From: Planctomycetota bacterium
Lineage (GTDB): Bacteria; Planctomycetota; UBA1135; GCA-002686595
Assembly (NCBI GenBank): GCA_016795325.1
Contig: JAEUHY010000059.1
Span: 310,001 to 374,000, forward strand
Direction: 5' to 3'
Length of the DNA: 64,000 nucleotides
Below, one piece after another: positions 34,352 to 43,066 of this stretch. The translations under genes were made by a program, and so were the position numbers. Positions within the stretch are counted from its first letter, which is position 1. Each line of letters opens with the position of its first letter. Below the pieces are notes generated by a model. That model did not search any database, had not been told where the DNA came from, and saw nothing but the letters and a program-made list of their open reading frames with translations.

Positions 34352-36094
34352 ATGGCGAAGAAAGCGAACACGGCTTGGGTGCTCGTGGCGGCGGCCGCCG
34401 CTGCACTGGCGATCGGCGTCGCGCTCTGGGTGAGCGGCGGCGCGAACCCTGACTCCCAGGCCGCCATGCCGGCGGCGCCGCGCGTGCCGGGCGACACCTC
34501 GCCCGACAACGCCCCGAGCGACCGCGACGTGCAACTGGCGCCGACGCTGGAGATCCAGCCAGTGGGCAAGAGCACCTCGACCGTGGCTTGGCCGCTGAAG
34601 CTCGAGCTGGAGCTGGTGCGCGCCGCTCACCTTCCGCGGGCGCCGGGGCTCGCGCCGCTCGGGTCGGGCGCCACCGCGCGCCTCAACGGCCGACTCTCCG
34701 CGGGCGAGCGCCCGATTCTGGGCAAGCTCACCTTCGTCGGCGGCCCCAACACGGGGCGCGTGCTCGAGTGCAGTTCCAGCGGCCACTTCGGCGCCGTCGA
34801 CCTGTATCCGGGCCTGGCCGAGGTCAAGGTCACGGGCCCGGGCGTCGAGTCGATCCGCGAGGTCAACCTGCGCGCCAACGCGCTCGAGCAACTCAACATC
34901 ACCTACGACTTTCCCGGCTCGGTCACCGGCGTGGTGTTCGACCGCGATGCGCAACCGCTCGAGGCGGTCGATGTCGAGCTCGATGGCCAGCACGTGTTCA
35001 CCGACGAGCGCGGCCAGTTCCACTTCGCCACGGCCTTCGGCGGCGAGCGCGTGCGCATCGTGCTGCGCAAGAGCGGCTATGCAACGCTCACCGACATCGT
35101 CGGCGTCGCGACCGGGCGCCCGCTCGGCGTCGAGCAGTTCACCTACACGCTGCATCCGGCCGCGTCGCTCGCGATCCAACTCGGCCCGCGCATCGGCGCG
35201 CAGGGCGACGCGACGGTGATCCTGCTTCCGGAGATCCAAGGTCTCAACCGCGTCTATCCGTGGCATCGCATCTCGCCGCTGCGCATGCCGCCGGGCACGA
35301 CGCGCGTGCTCGACGACCTGCCGGCGATGCGCCTCACGGTGCGCGTGTTCCACGAAGGCGCCGTCGCCAATCCCGAGTCCGAAACGGTCTACCTGCGCAG
35401 CGGCGCGCTCGAACGTCACGAGGTGCGCTTCGCGCCCGGCCCGTCGGTCGAAGGCGTCGTCGTCGACGAGCAGGGCCGGCGCCAGGAAGGCGCGCGCGTG
35501 GTGTGCGAGGCCGCGGACCGCCTCGCTGCCGTGCACCAGTATCTGGCGCGCACGCCGTACGAAACGGGCGCGGAAATCCTGCCGCCGTTTCCGATGGGCT
35601 CGGGCGAGGTGCGCACGGACTTCGACGGCGTGTTCCAGCTCTCGAGCTGGCCCAAACTCGGCGGACAGCGCTACCTGTGGGCGCTCAGCGCCGACGGCAA
35701 GCGCTGGGGCGCGCGTGTGATCGCGACCGAAAAACCCGGCGTGATCGAACTGGTGGTGAAGCCGGTCGAGTCGGGGCAGTGGGCCCTGAGCGTCGATTTT
35801 CCCGGCCGCCACCAGGGCCTGCCCGTGGTCGCATCGATCGGCGGCGCCGCGCAGCCCGAAGTGCTCGTGCCCGCGCGTGAACCGCTCGTGCTGCGCGGAC
35901 TGGCTGCGGGCACGTGGCGCATCAAGGCCACTTGGAACGGCAAGGCGTTGCTCGCCCCCGAAGGTCAGGAGTTCGAGCTCGACGGCGACCTGACGCGCAC
36001 CGTGCCGCTGCCGGAAGGTGCGATCGCCGGGCAGGATCAGGACACGCTGCTGCGCGCCGGCCGGCTCGAGCAGGCGAAACCCGACGGGTCGTGA
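34352..36094 (+). CDS. Membrane-anchored carboxypeptidase-regulatory-like surface protein
   Basis: A 580-residue protein with a short basic N-terminus and one hydrophobic helix (WVLVAAAAAALAIGVALWV), then a Pro/Asp-rich linker and several beta-sandwich modules. The modules show the carboxypeptidase-regulatory-like/CnaB pattern, for example GSVTGVVFDRDAQPLEAVDV with DERGQFHF, and PSVEGVVVDEQGRRQEGARV with DFDGVFQL. The ATG at 34352 is preceded by AAGG. It is probably anchored in the inner membrane with a periplasmic or surface domain. No catalytic motif is seen. It ends one base from the convergent Ser/Thr kinase gene. Confidence 0.72.
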   Translation: MAKKANTAWVLVAAAAAALAIGVALWVSGGANPDSQAAMPAAPRVPGDTSPDNAPSDRDVQLAPTLEIQPVGKSTSTVAWPLKLELELVRAAHLPRAPGLAPLGSGATARLNGRLSAGERPILGKLTFVGGPNTGRVLECSSSGHFGAVDLYPGLAEVKVTGPGVESIREVNLRANALEQLNITYDFPGSVTGVVFDRDAQPLEAVDVELDGQHVFTDERGQFHFATAFGGERVRIVLRKSGYATLTDIVGVATGRPLGVEQFTYTLHPAASLAIQLGPRIGAQGDATVILLPEIQGLNRVYPWHRISPLRMPPGTTRVLDDLPAMRLTVRVFHEGAVANPESETVYLRSGALERHEVRFAPGPSVEGVVVDEQGRRQEGARVVCEAADRLAAVHQYLARTPYETGAEILPPFPMGSGEVRTDFDGVFQLSSWPKLGGQRYLWALSADGKRWGARVIATEKPGVIELVVKPVESGQWALSVDFPGRHQGLPVVASIGGAAQPEVLVPAREPLVLRGLAAGTWRIKATWNGKALLAPEGQEFELDGDLTRTVPLPEGAIAGQDQDTLLRAGRLEQAKPDGS

Positions 36095-36095
36095 G

Positions 36096-36950
36096 TCAAG
36101 GCGCGCCGCGCGCGAAGGGCGCGAGCGCGTCGCGGAATGCCCGCGCGCTCGCGAAGCGTTCGTCGCGGCGCTTGGCCATGGCGCGCGCGACGAGCGCGAC
36201 GAACTCAGCGGGCAGATGCTCGCGGAGATGATCGAGCGGCTCGGGCGCTTCGCGTTCGATCGCGACCACCGTGGCGGTGAGCGAGCGGCCGTGGAAGGCC
36301 GGCACGCCGCAGGTGAGCGCGTAGAGCATCGCGCCGACCGAGTAGATGTCGGCGCGCCCGTCGACGCGTTCGCCGCGCAGTTGTTCCGGCGCCGCGTACA
36401 GCGGAGTGCCGACCGACGCGCCCAGGCTCGTGATCGTCGCGCCGCTCGCGCGCAGGCGCGCCAGGCCGAAGTCGCCCAGCCGCACGCCGCCGACGAAGTC
36501 GAGGAAGCAGTTGGCGGGCTTGACGTCGCGGTGCAGCACGCCGACCTCGTGGACCGCCGCCAAGCCGTCGAGCGCCTGCAGCACCCAGTCGACGACCTGC
36601 TCGAAGGGCGCGGGTTCGTCGAACAAGAAGGACTCGAGCGACCGCCCGCTCATGCGTTCGAGCACGAGCGCCGGAATTCCGCCCACGGTGCGCGCCTCGA
36701 GCACGCGCACGCAGTTGGGGTGCGTGATGCGCTCCATGAGCGCGCCCTCGCGGCGAAAGCGCTCGAGCGCGAGCGGATCGCTGGAGCGGGCCTGCGGCAG
36801 GAGCTTGATCGCGACGTCGAGGTTGTGGCGCAGGTCGCGCGCCGCGAACACCTCGCCCATCGAACCGCGCCCGAGCGAATGCTCGAGCCGGTAGCCGTCG
36901 ACTTCGAGCGGCAGGCGGCCGTCGAGCATCGAACGTTCGCGGGGTTGCAT
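36096..36950 (-). CDS. Hanks-type serine/threonine protein kinase
   Basis: A 284-residue protein consisting of one kinase domain. The glycine loop is GRGSMGEV, the ATP lysine is K49 (VAIKLL), the catalytic loop is HRDVKPAN with D142, the metal motif is DFG at 160-162, and APE is at 187-189. All key residues are present, so it should be active. There is no transmembrane or sensor domain, so it is a small cytosolic kinase probably recruited by partners. It is divergent from hutH, 71 bases away. Substrates are unknown. Confidence 0.92.
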   Translation of the reverse strand: MQPRERSMLDGRLPLEVDGYRLEHSLGRGSMGEVFAARDLRHNLDVAIKLLPQARSSDPLALERFRREGALMERITHPNCVRVLEARTVGGIPALVLERMSGRSLESFLFDEPAPFEQVVDWVLQALDGLAAVHEVGVLHRDVKPANCFLDFVGGVRLGDFGLARLRASGATITSLGASVGTPLYAAPEQLRGERVDGRADIYSVGAMLYALTCGVPAFHGRSLTATVVAIEREAPEPLDHLREHLPAEFVALVARAMAKRRDERFASARAFRDALAPFARGAP

Positions 36951-37021
36951 GCAGCGCCCGATCGTACCGAGCGGGAGAGCTGCGCCGCTCCGACACGCTC
37001 TGCGCCTACAATCGCCGCCCC

Positions 37022-38569
37022 GTGAATACGCTCACTCTCGACGGCCATTCCCTCCGACTCGAACACCTCGAACCGTGCCTGCGCGGCCTCGCGCTGCGCC
37101 TGGAGCTCGCGCCGCGAGCGCGCGAGGCCGTGGCGCTCGCGCGCCGGCTCGTGGATGCGCACATCGAGGCCGGCGACATCGTGTACGGGCTCACGACCGG
37201 CTTCGGCAAGCTCAAGAGCGTCGCCATCGCGCGCGGAGACCTCGCGCAGCTCCAGCGCAACCTCGTGCTCTCGCACTGCTGCGGCGTCGGCGAGCCGCTG
37301 GCGATCGGCGAGGTGCGCGCCGCGCAGATCTGCCGCATCAACGAGCTCGCGCGCGGCCACTCGGGCGTGCGCGTCGAGTTGCTCGAGGCGCTGGTGCGCC
37401 AGTTCAACGCGGGCTTCGTGCCCGTGGTTCCGCAGCAGGGTTCGGTCGGCGCCAGCGGCGACCTCGCTCCGCTCGCGCACATGGCGGCGGCCGCGATGGG
37501 CGTGGGCGAGGCGTACGTGTGGACGCCCGGCGGCGCGCGGCGGATGAGCGCGGCCGAGGCGCTGAAGGCGATCGGCGAAGCGCCGCTCGAGTACCAGGCG
37601 AAGGAAGGCCTCGCGGTCATCAACGGCACCGAAGTGATGAAGGCCGTCGGCGCGCTCGTGCTGCTGCGCGCGCGCAACCTCTCGAAGTGCGCCGACGTGC
37701 TCGCCGCACTTTCGATCGAAGCGCTGCAGGGTTCGGCGCGGCCGTTCGAAGAGCGCTTCGCGCTGCTCAAGGGCCAGCCGTCGCACGGGCGCGCTTCGGC
37801 GAACGTGCGCAAGTGCCTGGCGAATTCCGAGGTGCTCGAGAGCCACGCCAACTGCACGCGCGTGCAGGACGCGTATTCGCTGCGTTGCACGCCGCAGGTC
37901 CACGGCGCGTTCAAAGCCGCGCTCGAGCACGTCGAACAGGTCTTCGCGGCCGAGCTCAACTCGGTCACCGACAACCCGGTGATCTTCGCCGAGACCGGCG
38001 AGGTCGTCAGCGCGGGCCAGTTCCACGGCCAGCCGATTTCGATTCCGCTCGACTACCTCGCCGCAGCGCTGGCGACGCTCGCCAACATCTCCGAGCGCCG
38101 GCTCGAGCAACTCGTCAATCCCGACATCTCGCGCCTGCCGGCCTTCCTCACGCCCAATCCCGGCCTCAACTCGGGCTTCATGATCGCGCAGGTCACGGCG
38201 GCCTCGCTCGCGTCCGAGAACAAGAGCCTCGCGCACCCCGCGTCGGTCGACACGATCCCGACCAGCGCGAATCAAGAGGACCACGTCTCGATGGGCCTCA
38301 CCGCGGCGCGCAAGGCGCGCGCGATCTGCGCCAACACCGAGTCCGTGCTCGCCATCGAGTGGCTCGCGGCCGCGCAGGCGCGCGAGTTCCACGCTGAGTT
38401 GCGCGCCGGCGACGGCGCCCAGGTCGCACACGAGTTCCTGCGCCGGCACGTCGCCAAGCTCGAGCAGGACCGCTACTTCCACACCGACATCGAGTCGGCG
38501 CGCGCGCTGCTCGCGAACGGCGAACTTGCGGCCGCCGTCGAACGCGTCACGGGGCCGCTGCTGGCGTGA
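37022..38569 (+). CDS. hutH: Histidine ammonia-lyase
   Basis: A 515-residue aromatic amino acid lyase. The MIO-forming triad is A144-S145-G146 within GSVGASGDLAPLAH; Y55 lies in GDIVYGLTTGFGKL, and the active-site region NSVTDNPVIF and QEDHVSMG are conserved. The length matches bacterial HutH. It converts L-histidine to urocanate plus ammonia in the cytosol, the first step of histidine breakdown; hutU, the next step, is 4.5 kb downstream. It starts with GTG and no Shine-Dalgarno is visible. Its stop overlaps the start of a PAP2 gene (GTGA), an unusual partner. Related tyrosine or phenylalanine lyases exist, but the nearby hutU supports histidine. Confidence 0.9.
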   Translation: MNTLTLDGHSLRLEHLEPCLRGLALRLELAPRAREAVALARRLVDAHIEAGDIVYGLTTGFGKLKSVAIARGDLAQLQRNLVLSHCCGVGEPLAIGEVRAAQICRINELARGHSGVRVELLEALVRQFNAGFVPVVPQQGSVGASGDLAPLAHMAAAAMGVGEAYVWTPGGARRMSAAEALKAIGEAPLEYQAKEGLAVINGTEVMKAVGALVLLRARNLSKCADVLAALSIEALQGSARPFEERFALLKGQPSHGRASANVRKCLANSEVLESHANCTRVQDAYSLRCTPQVHGAFKAALEHVEQVFAAELNSVTDNPVIFAETGEVVSAGQFHGQPISIPLDYLAAALATLANISERRLEQLVNPDISRLPAFLTPNPGLNSGFMIAQVTAASLASENKSLAHPASVDTIPTSANQEDHVSMGLTAARKARAICANTESVLAIEWLAAAQAREFHAELRAGDGAQVAHEFLRRHVAKLEQDRYFHTDIESARALLANGELAAAVERVTGPLLA

Positions 38570-39318
38570 CGACGTCCGTTTCGACGTCCCGCGCGTCCAA
38601 CGTCGCGTTTTGGATCACGCACTTCGCGGCGCCGCTGGGCGCCGGCGTTGCAGCGATTTTTTGGCTGCAGTCGAGCGGCTGGGACCGCGCGGCGATCGAC
38701 GCCGCCTTCGACCCTGCCAGCGGGAAGTTTCCTTGGCGCCACCACTGGCTCACCGAGGACGTGATCCACACCGGTGGGAAGAACCTGGTGATCGCGCTCG
38801 CCGCGCTGGTTGCGCTCGCGCTGCTGGCGTCGCGCTGGAAGCCCGCACTCGTCCGTTGGCGTGGTCCGTTGGCGTTGTTTTTGGCGGCTGTGGTGCTCGG
38901 TCCGCTCGCCACGGGCCTGGGCAAGAACCTCTCCGACGCGCGCTGTCCCTGGGATCTGGCGCGCTACGGCGGCTTCGCAGTGCACGAGCACAACAACGCC
39001 GAGGACGGCACCCTGGGACGGCGCGGGTGCTTTCCTTGCGGTCAAGCTTCCGCGGGTTTCGCGCTCACGGCCGGTTACTTCGCCCTGCGGCGGCGGCGTC
39101 CGCGCGCCGCGCGCTCCGCGTTGGGAATCGGCCTCGTCTACGGAACGATCCTCGGCGCGGGCCGCGTGCTCCAAGGGGCCCACTACCCCAGCCATGTGGT
39201 GGGCACGGCGCTGGTGTGTTGGAACGTTTCGCTCGGTCTCTACGCGCTGACGCTCAAGCGCCGCGAAGATCAGTGCGACACGCTCACCGCGCCGATCGAG
39301 AGCCTGCGCGCCTCGTAG
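38566..39318 (+). CDS. PAP2-superfamily membrane phosphatase
   Basis: A 250-residue membrane protein with about six hydrophobic segments and a PAP2 active site: motif 1 KNLSDARCPWD, motif 2 CGQASAGFAL (in place of PSGH) and motif 3 GRVLQGAHYPSHV with the catalytic His. The C-P-W and C-G-Q variants are typical of the branch that includes LpxT/LpxE-like lipid phosphatases. It starts with GTG overlapping the hutH stop. The 3' end overlaps the convergent LTA-synthase-like gene by 49 bases. The substrate may be undecaprenyl pyrophosphate or a lipid A phosphate. Confidence 0.82.
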   Translation: MTTSVSTSRASNVAFWITHFAAPLGAGVAAIFWLQSSGWDRAAIDAAFDPASGKFPWRHHWLTEDVIHTGGKNLVIALAALVALALLASRWKPALVRWRGPLALFLAAVVLGPLATGLGKNLSDARCPWDLARYGGFAVHEHNNAEDGTLGRRGCFPCGQASAGFALTAGYFALRRRRPRAARSALGIGLVYGTILGAGRVLQGAHYPSHVVGTALVCWNVSLGLYALTLKRREDQCDTLTAPIESLRAS

Positions 39319-41198
39319 TTCTCGTAGGCGGTTTGGAACACCGCCGTCGCGTCGTCGGCGAGCGCGCGCAGACGTTCGTCGTCGCCCGCGGGAGCGAACT
39401 CATCGCTCTCCCGGCCGCTGCGCCGCGCGAAGGTCACCGATTTCCTGAGGCCGAGCACGACCATGGCGTCGTCGAGGACCATGCCGATGTCGCGGTTGTG
39501 GTGCACGAACGCTCGACCGCCGTCGGCGGGCAGTCCGAGCAGGCTTTGACCGACGAAGCTCGCGCGAGCGCGAATGCCGCACAGGTCGAGCAGCGTTGGA
39601 ACCAGATCGACCTGCGAACACAGGCGCTCGAGCCGCTGACCGTTCGGCGTCACCCCGGCGCCGACGAAGAGCGCTGGGATGCGATAGCTGCGGATCGGGA
39701 TCGCTTCGGAGCCGTAGACGCGTGCGCCGTGATCGCCCACAACCAGCACCAGCGTGGATTCGAGCAGTCCGTTGGAGCGCAGCGTGTCGAGGTAGCGTCC
39801 GATGCACCAATCGGCGTACTGAACGGCGTCCTTGCGACTGGGGGCGTCGGCGCTGAAGCCCGGCCGTCCCGGCGGGACTCGATAGGGCTTGTGGTTGGAG
39901 ACCGAAAGCAACGTGGCGAAGAACGGTGCGCGGCTTTCGCGTTGCTCGAGTTGGCGCGCGACGAGTGCATCGAAGATGTACTCGTCGGCGACGCCCCAAA
40001 TCGTGGAGAAGGCCTCCGACGGGTAGTCGGGCTGTTCGACGAACTGCTCGTATCCGTTGGCGAGCATGAACGGCTTCATCGAATCGAAGATGCCGTAGCC
40101 GCCGTAGAAGAAGGCCGTCGCGTAGCCGGCCTTGCGAAACACGTTCGCGACGCAGGCGACATCCTGCGACTTGTCGCGCTTGACGATCGAATCTCCCGGC
40201 AGCGGCACGAAGGAGCACAACACGCCTTCGAGCCCGCGCACCGTGCGGTTGCCGTTCGAGATGAGGTTGGTGAGCGCGAGCCCCTGCGGCATCCAGCGGT
40301 CGAGTTCCGGGGTGCAGTGACTCTTGGCGTGCCCTGACGAGCCCACGTAATCGCTGCCCAGGCTCTCCTCGAGAACGATGACGACCTGCTCGGGAGTGCG
40401 GCGACATTCCGAGGGCATGAACTCCTTCTGCAGCGCGCCTCGGGGAGCGTCCGGGGCGAGCGCCAATGCGCGCGCTGCGCGCTCGTGCGCCTCAGCGGCG
40501 GGCAGCGTCCGGTAGTACAGCTCGTAGTCCAGGCTGGCCGACCACCAAGCGCGGAACAACTGCACGACCCCGTTCGCGGCGAACTCGTTCGCTTCCCGGC
40601 TCTGGAAGTTGTCGCGCGGGAGCACGAGCAACCCCGCGAGGCCGGCGAAAGAAGCCGCGACGGCTAGAGATGCGCTGCCCAGCCGTACTTTCCAACTCCT
40701 CTGGAGTTCGGGCGCGGGCTCGGACTGCCCGCGAGTGATCCAGGCGAGCGCCAGGCCGGCCGCCGCCGCGAGCGACACGAACAGCGGCACGTTGTAGCTC
40801 TCGAAGACGTTGCCCACGACTTCGTGCGGGAACAGCAGGTAGTCGACGGCGATGTTGTTGAAGCGCGCGTCGAACTCCTCGAAGTAGAAGAACTCGACGA
40901 CGGCGCTGAACACGACCGTGGCGCCGAACGTGCCGATCAGCACTGCGCGCGGCCCCGGGCGGCGCAGCCAGCGTTCGGCTCCGAGCGCCCACGCGACCAG
41001 GATCGGGGTCGTGAGCAACAGCGCCACCAGCAGGTCGTCGGCGCCGCCTCGCAGCAGCCCGACGGCGACTTCAAAGGTGCTCAGCCGCTCGACGACAAGC
41101 GCCGCGAGCGCCACGCGCAGGCCGGCTCCGAGTCCGACGGCGGTGAGGATCAGGACCGAGGCGAGTCGGACACCGGCGCGCCGCGAGGGCATTGACAT
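39270..41198 (-). CDS. LTA-synthase-family membrane sulfatase-fold phosphotransferase
   Basis: A 642-residue protein with five N-terminal membrane helices and an extracytoplasmic alkaline-phosphatase/sulfatase-fold domain. Metal and catalytic residues include E277 (VLEESLGSD), the nucleophile T319 (SNGNRTVRGLEG), and D489/H490 (VVGDHGARV). FNNIAVDYLLFPHEVVGNV between the helices is typical of the Gram-negative branch. Family members transfer phosphoglycerol or phosphoethanolamine from phospholipids to surface glycans. It is convergent with the PAP2 gene; both could act on lipid-linked envelope molecules. Confidence 0.85.
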   Translation of the reverse strand: MSMPSRRAGVRLASVLILTAVGLGAGLRVALAALVVERLSTFEVAVGLLRGGADDLLVALLLTTPILVAWALGAERWLRRPGPRAVLIGTFGATVVFSAVVEFFYFEEFDARFNNIAVDYLLFPHEVVGNVFESYNVPLFVSLAAAAGLALAWITRGQSEPAPELQRSWKVRLGSASLAVAASFAGLAGLLVLPRDNFQSREANEFAANGVVQLFRAWWSASLDYELYYRTLPAAEAHERAARALALAPDAPRGALQKEFMPSECRRTPEQVVIVLEESLGSDYVGSSGHAKSHCTPELDRWMPQGLALTNLISNGNRTVRGLEGVLCSFVPLPGDSIVKRDKSQDVACVANVFRKAGYATAFFYGGYGIFDSMKPFMLANGYEQFVEQPDYPSEAFSTIWGVADEYIFDALVARQLEQRESRAPFFATLLSVSNHKPYRVPPGRPGFSADAPSRKDAVQYADWCIGRYLDTLRSNGLLESTLVLVVGDHGARVYGSEAIPIRSYRIPALFVGAGVTPNGQRLERLCSQVDLVPTLLDLCGIRARASFVGQSLLGLPADGGRAFVHHNRDIGMVLDDAMVVLGLRKSVTFARRSGRESDEFAPAGDDERLRALADDATAVFQTAYENYEARRLSIGAVSVSH

Positions 41199-41384
41199 GT
41201 TGTTGGTATTTCAAGGCGATCGCACGAAGTGCAACGCGCCAACGCAGGCGCGCAGGTTCAGCTTCGGTCGGTGACCGCCTTGCTTCGGCCGTGGCAATCG
41301 ATGTGCCGCTGTGCGAGGCCAAGCTCACAAAGCCGTTTGGCGCCCAGGACGCTCGACCAACGGACGGATTCGAACTTGACTGCG

Positions 41385-41622
41385 ATCGGACCGCAGCGCG
41401 CGCCGCGCCGGGCGTAGCTCACGCGCCAGAGCTGGGGCGCGCAAGCGGCGCTGCGCATGCTGAGGAACAGCCTCGCCCCCAAGGTGGCCGAGGATCCCAC
41501 GAACCCCGTCGTGCGAAGCGGCGCCGGCAAGGCCGCGCGCGACTGGCCGCGTCGCCCGGTGATCGTGGCGACGCTGCGCCGACCCGATGCGGACGAAGGT
41601 CTGCTTGTGAGCGGCGAACTCG
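41385..41622 (+). pseudogene. Decayed 5' fragment of urocanate hydratase (hutU)
   Basis: This stretch aligns without gaps to codons near 20-90 of the intact hutU at a constant offset of 1736 bases. GGACCGCAGCGCGCGCCGCG is shared exactly, and so are AGCTGGGGCGCG, GTGGCCGAGGATCC and ATCGTGGCGACGCTGCGCCGAC. Read in the hutU frame it gives SWGAQAALRML, then [19 protein letters not shown] and VIVATLRRPDADE, but with an in-frame TAG at 41415-41417. The start codon region and the remaining 470 codons are missing. It is a truncated duplicate. The rest of the gap 41199-41710 holds no other recognisable gene. Confidence 0.88.
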
Positions 41623-41710
41623 CGGCCGCCCTCGCGCGTGCCACGCCGCCCTTGACGGCCTGACTTCGGCGCGCAAACTCGCGGACGAAACGCTCGCAAC
41701 GTCTTCGCCC

Positions 41711-42943
41711 ATGGAGAGCAACTCGCAGTTCTCGGGGCTACTCGTGGAGTGGCCGCACCACGCGCGTCGCGCGCCGCTGACTGCGTTGGCCGTAGCGATC
41801 TGTGTTGGTGTCTGGCTCGCCGTTGCGATCCGTGGGGCGCCGCAGGACGTGGGCGACTGGCATCGACTTGGTGTGTTCTCTGGTCCGGAGCAGCTCGCCG
41901 GCGCCTGGTGGAGCCTGCTGACTGGATGCTTCGTGCACATCTGGTTCGCGCATCTGGCGTTGAACGTCTACTGGCTGTGGACGCTTGGCTCGCGCGTCGA
42001 GCGCGAACTCGGTGCGTGGCGTTACTTGGGCCTGTCCCTCACCTCCGGTGTGGTCTCTAGCCTGGCGCAGGCGCTCGCATCCGACGGTATGGGCATCGGC
42101 TACTCGGGAATCGGCTACGCGCTCTTTGGCTTCGCGTACTCCGTGAGTTCGCGTTGGCCAGCTCTGCACGCGTTGGTGAGCGGACGGGTCGCGTATGCGT
42201 GGATCGGCTGGCTCTTCCTGTGCGTCGTCCTCACGCACACGGGCCTTCTCGCCATCGGCAACGGCGCGCACGCTGCGGGTCTGGCTAGTGGGATGGCGCT
42301 CGGATGGCTCGCTTCGGGCCGAGTGGCGCGCGGTGCGGCGCTCGCGTCTGCGCTCGCGGCTGTCCTGCTCACAGCGTGTTTCTGGCGTCCGTGGTCGCCG
42401 CACTGGAACTACATCGAAGCCTCTCACGCGGAGCGTGCGGGCGACTTCGAGCACGCTCGAATGCGCTATCGCGCGATGATCGACGCTGGCGGGGACGAGG
42501 TTTGGGCGCGGGGCATGCTCGCTCGGCTGCACCATGTGCGCGGCGAGCGCCATCAGCGCGAGGGCCAGCTCGCGCGCATCGCCGAACTCGAGTCGGAGCG
42601 TTTGGGCTGGGTCCAGGGCATGATCCAGCACGTCGACGAGGTCCGTGCCTGGGCCGCCGCGACGCCGGACGCAGCGCGAGCAGAACTTGTTCGCGCGGCG
42701 CTCGCGCGCGCGGAGGGGCGTCTCGACGAAGCGCGGCAGGCCTACGGCGTGCACCTCGAACAAGACCCGGACGATCACGAAGCGCGGCTGCGCTTCGTGC
42801 AGATGACTCAGTGGGATGCTCTGGCGACGCAAGCCGACATCCGCGAAGCCCTGGTGTTGGCGCGCCAGGTCGAGGAGCGCGCCCCAGCTTTCGCCGCCGA
42901 GGCCCGCGAGGCTCGCGAAGCGCTCGAGCAGATGCGGCGCTGA
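41711..42943 (+). CDS. Rhomboid-family intramembrane serine protease with TPR-like tail
   Basis: A 410-residue protein. Residues about 20-215 form a rhomboid core: H81 and N85 in HLALNVYWLWTLG, the catalytic serine S132 in GYSGIGYALFGF, and H187 in NGAHAAGLASG. The dyad is intact. The C-terminal 190 residues are helical TPR-like repeats (HAERAGDFEHARMRYRAMI; LARAEGRLDEARQAYGVHL). The ATG at 41711 precedes the first helix well; the upstream frame runs through the hutU fragment. It should cleave membrane proteins within the bilayer; the tail probably binds partners or substrates in the cytosol. Confidence 0.85.
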   Translation: MESNSQFSGLLVEWPHHARRAPLTALAVAICVGVWLAVAIRGAPQDVGDWHRLGVFSGPEQLAGAWWSLLTGCFVHIWFAHLALNVYWLWTLGSRVERELGAWRYLGLSLTSGVVSSLAQALASDGMGIGYSGIGYALFGFAYSVSSRWPALHALVSGRVAYAWIGWLFLCVVLTHTGLLAIGNGAHAAGLASGMALGWLASGRVARGAALASALAAVLLTACFWRPWSPHWNYIEASHAERAGDFEHARMRYRAMIDAGGDEVWARGMLARLHHVRGERHQREGQLARIAELESERLGWVQGMIQHVDEVRAWAAATPDAARAELVRAALARAEGRLDEARQAYGVHLEQDPDDHEARLRFVQMTQWDALATQADIREALVLARQVEERAPAFAAEAREAREALEQMRR

Positions 42944-43066
42944 GGTTTCGAGGGCGCGCGGGCCGGCGTCGGCGCGGGGCGTACGCGCCCGTTCCGCTTC
43001 GTGATTGGAACCGTGACGCGCTGGGAGTGGCTCTCGCGGCCGCGGGCTAAACTCCCCGGCCACGCC

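Noticed and set aside
33884-35812. Upstream extension of the dehydrogenase frame
   Set aside because: The extension is antisense to the surface-protein gene and its sequence is unlike any dehydrogenase N-terminus; the gene starts at GTG 33883.
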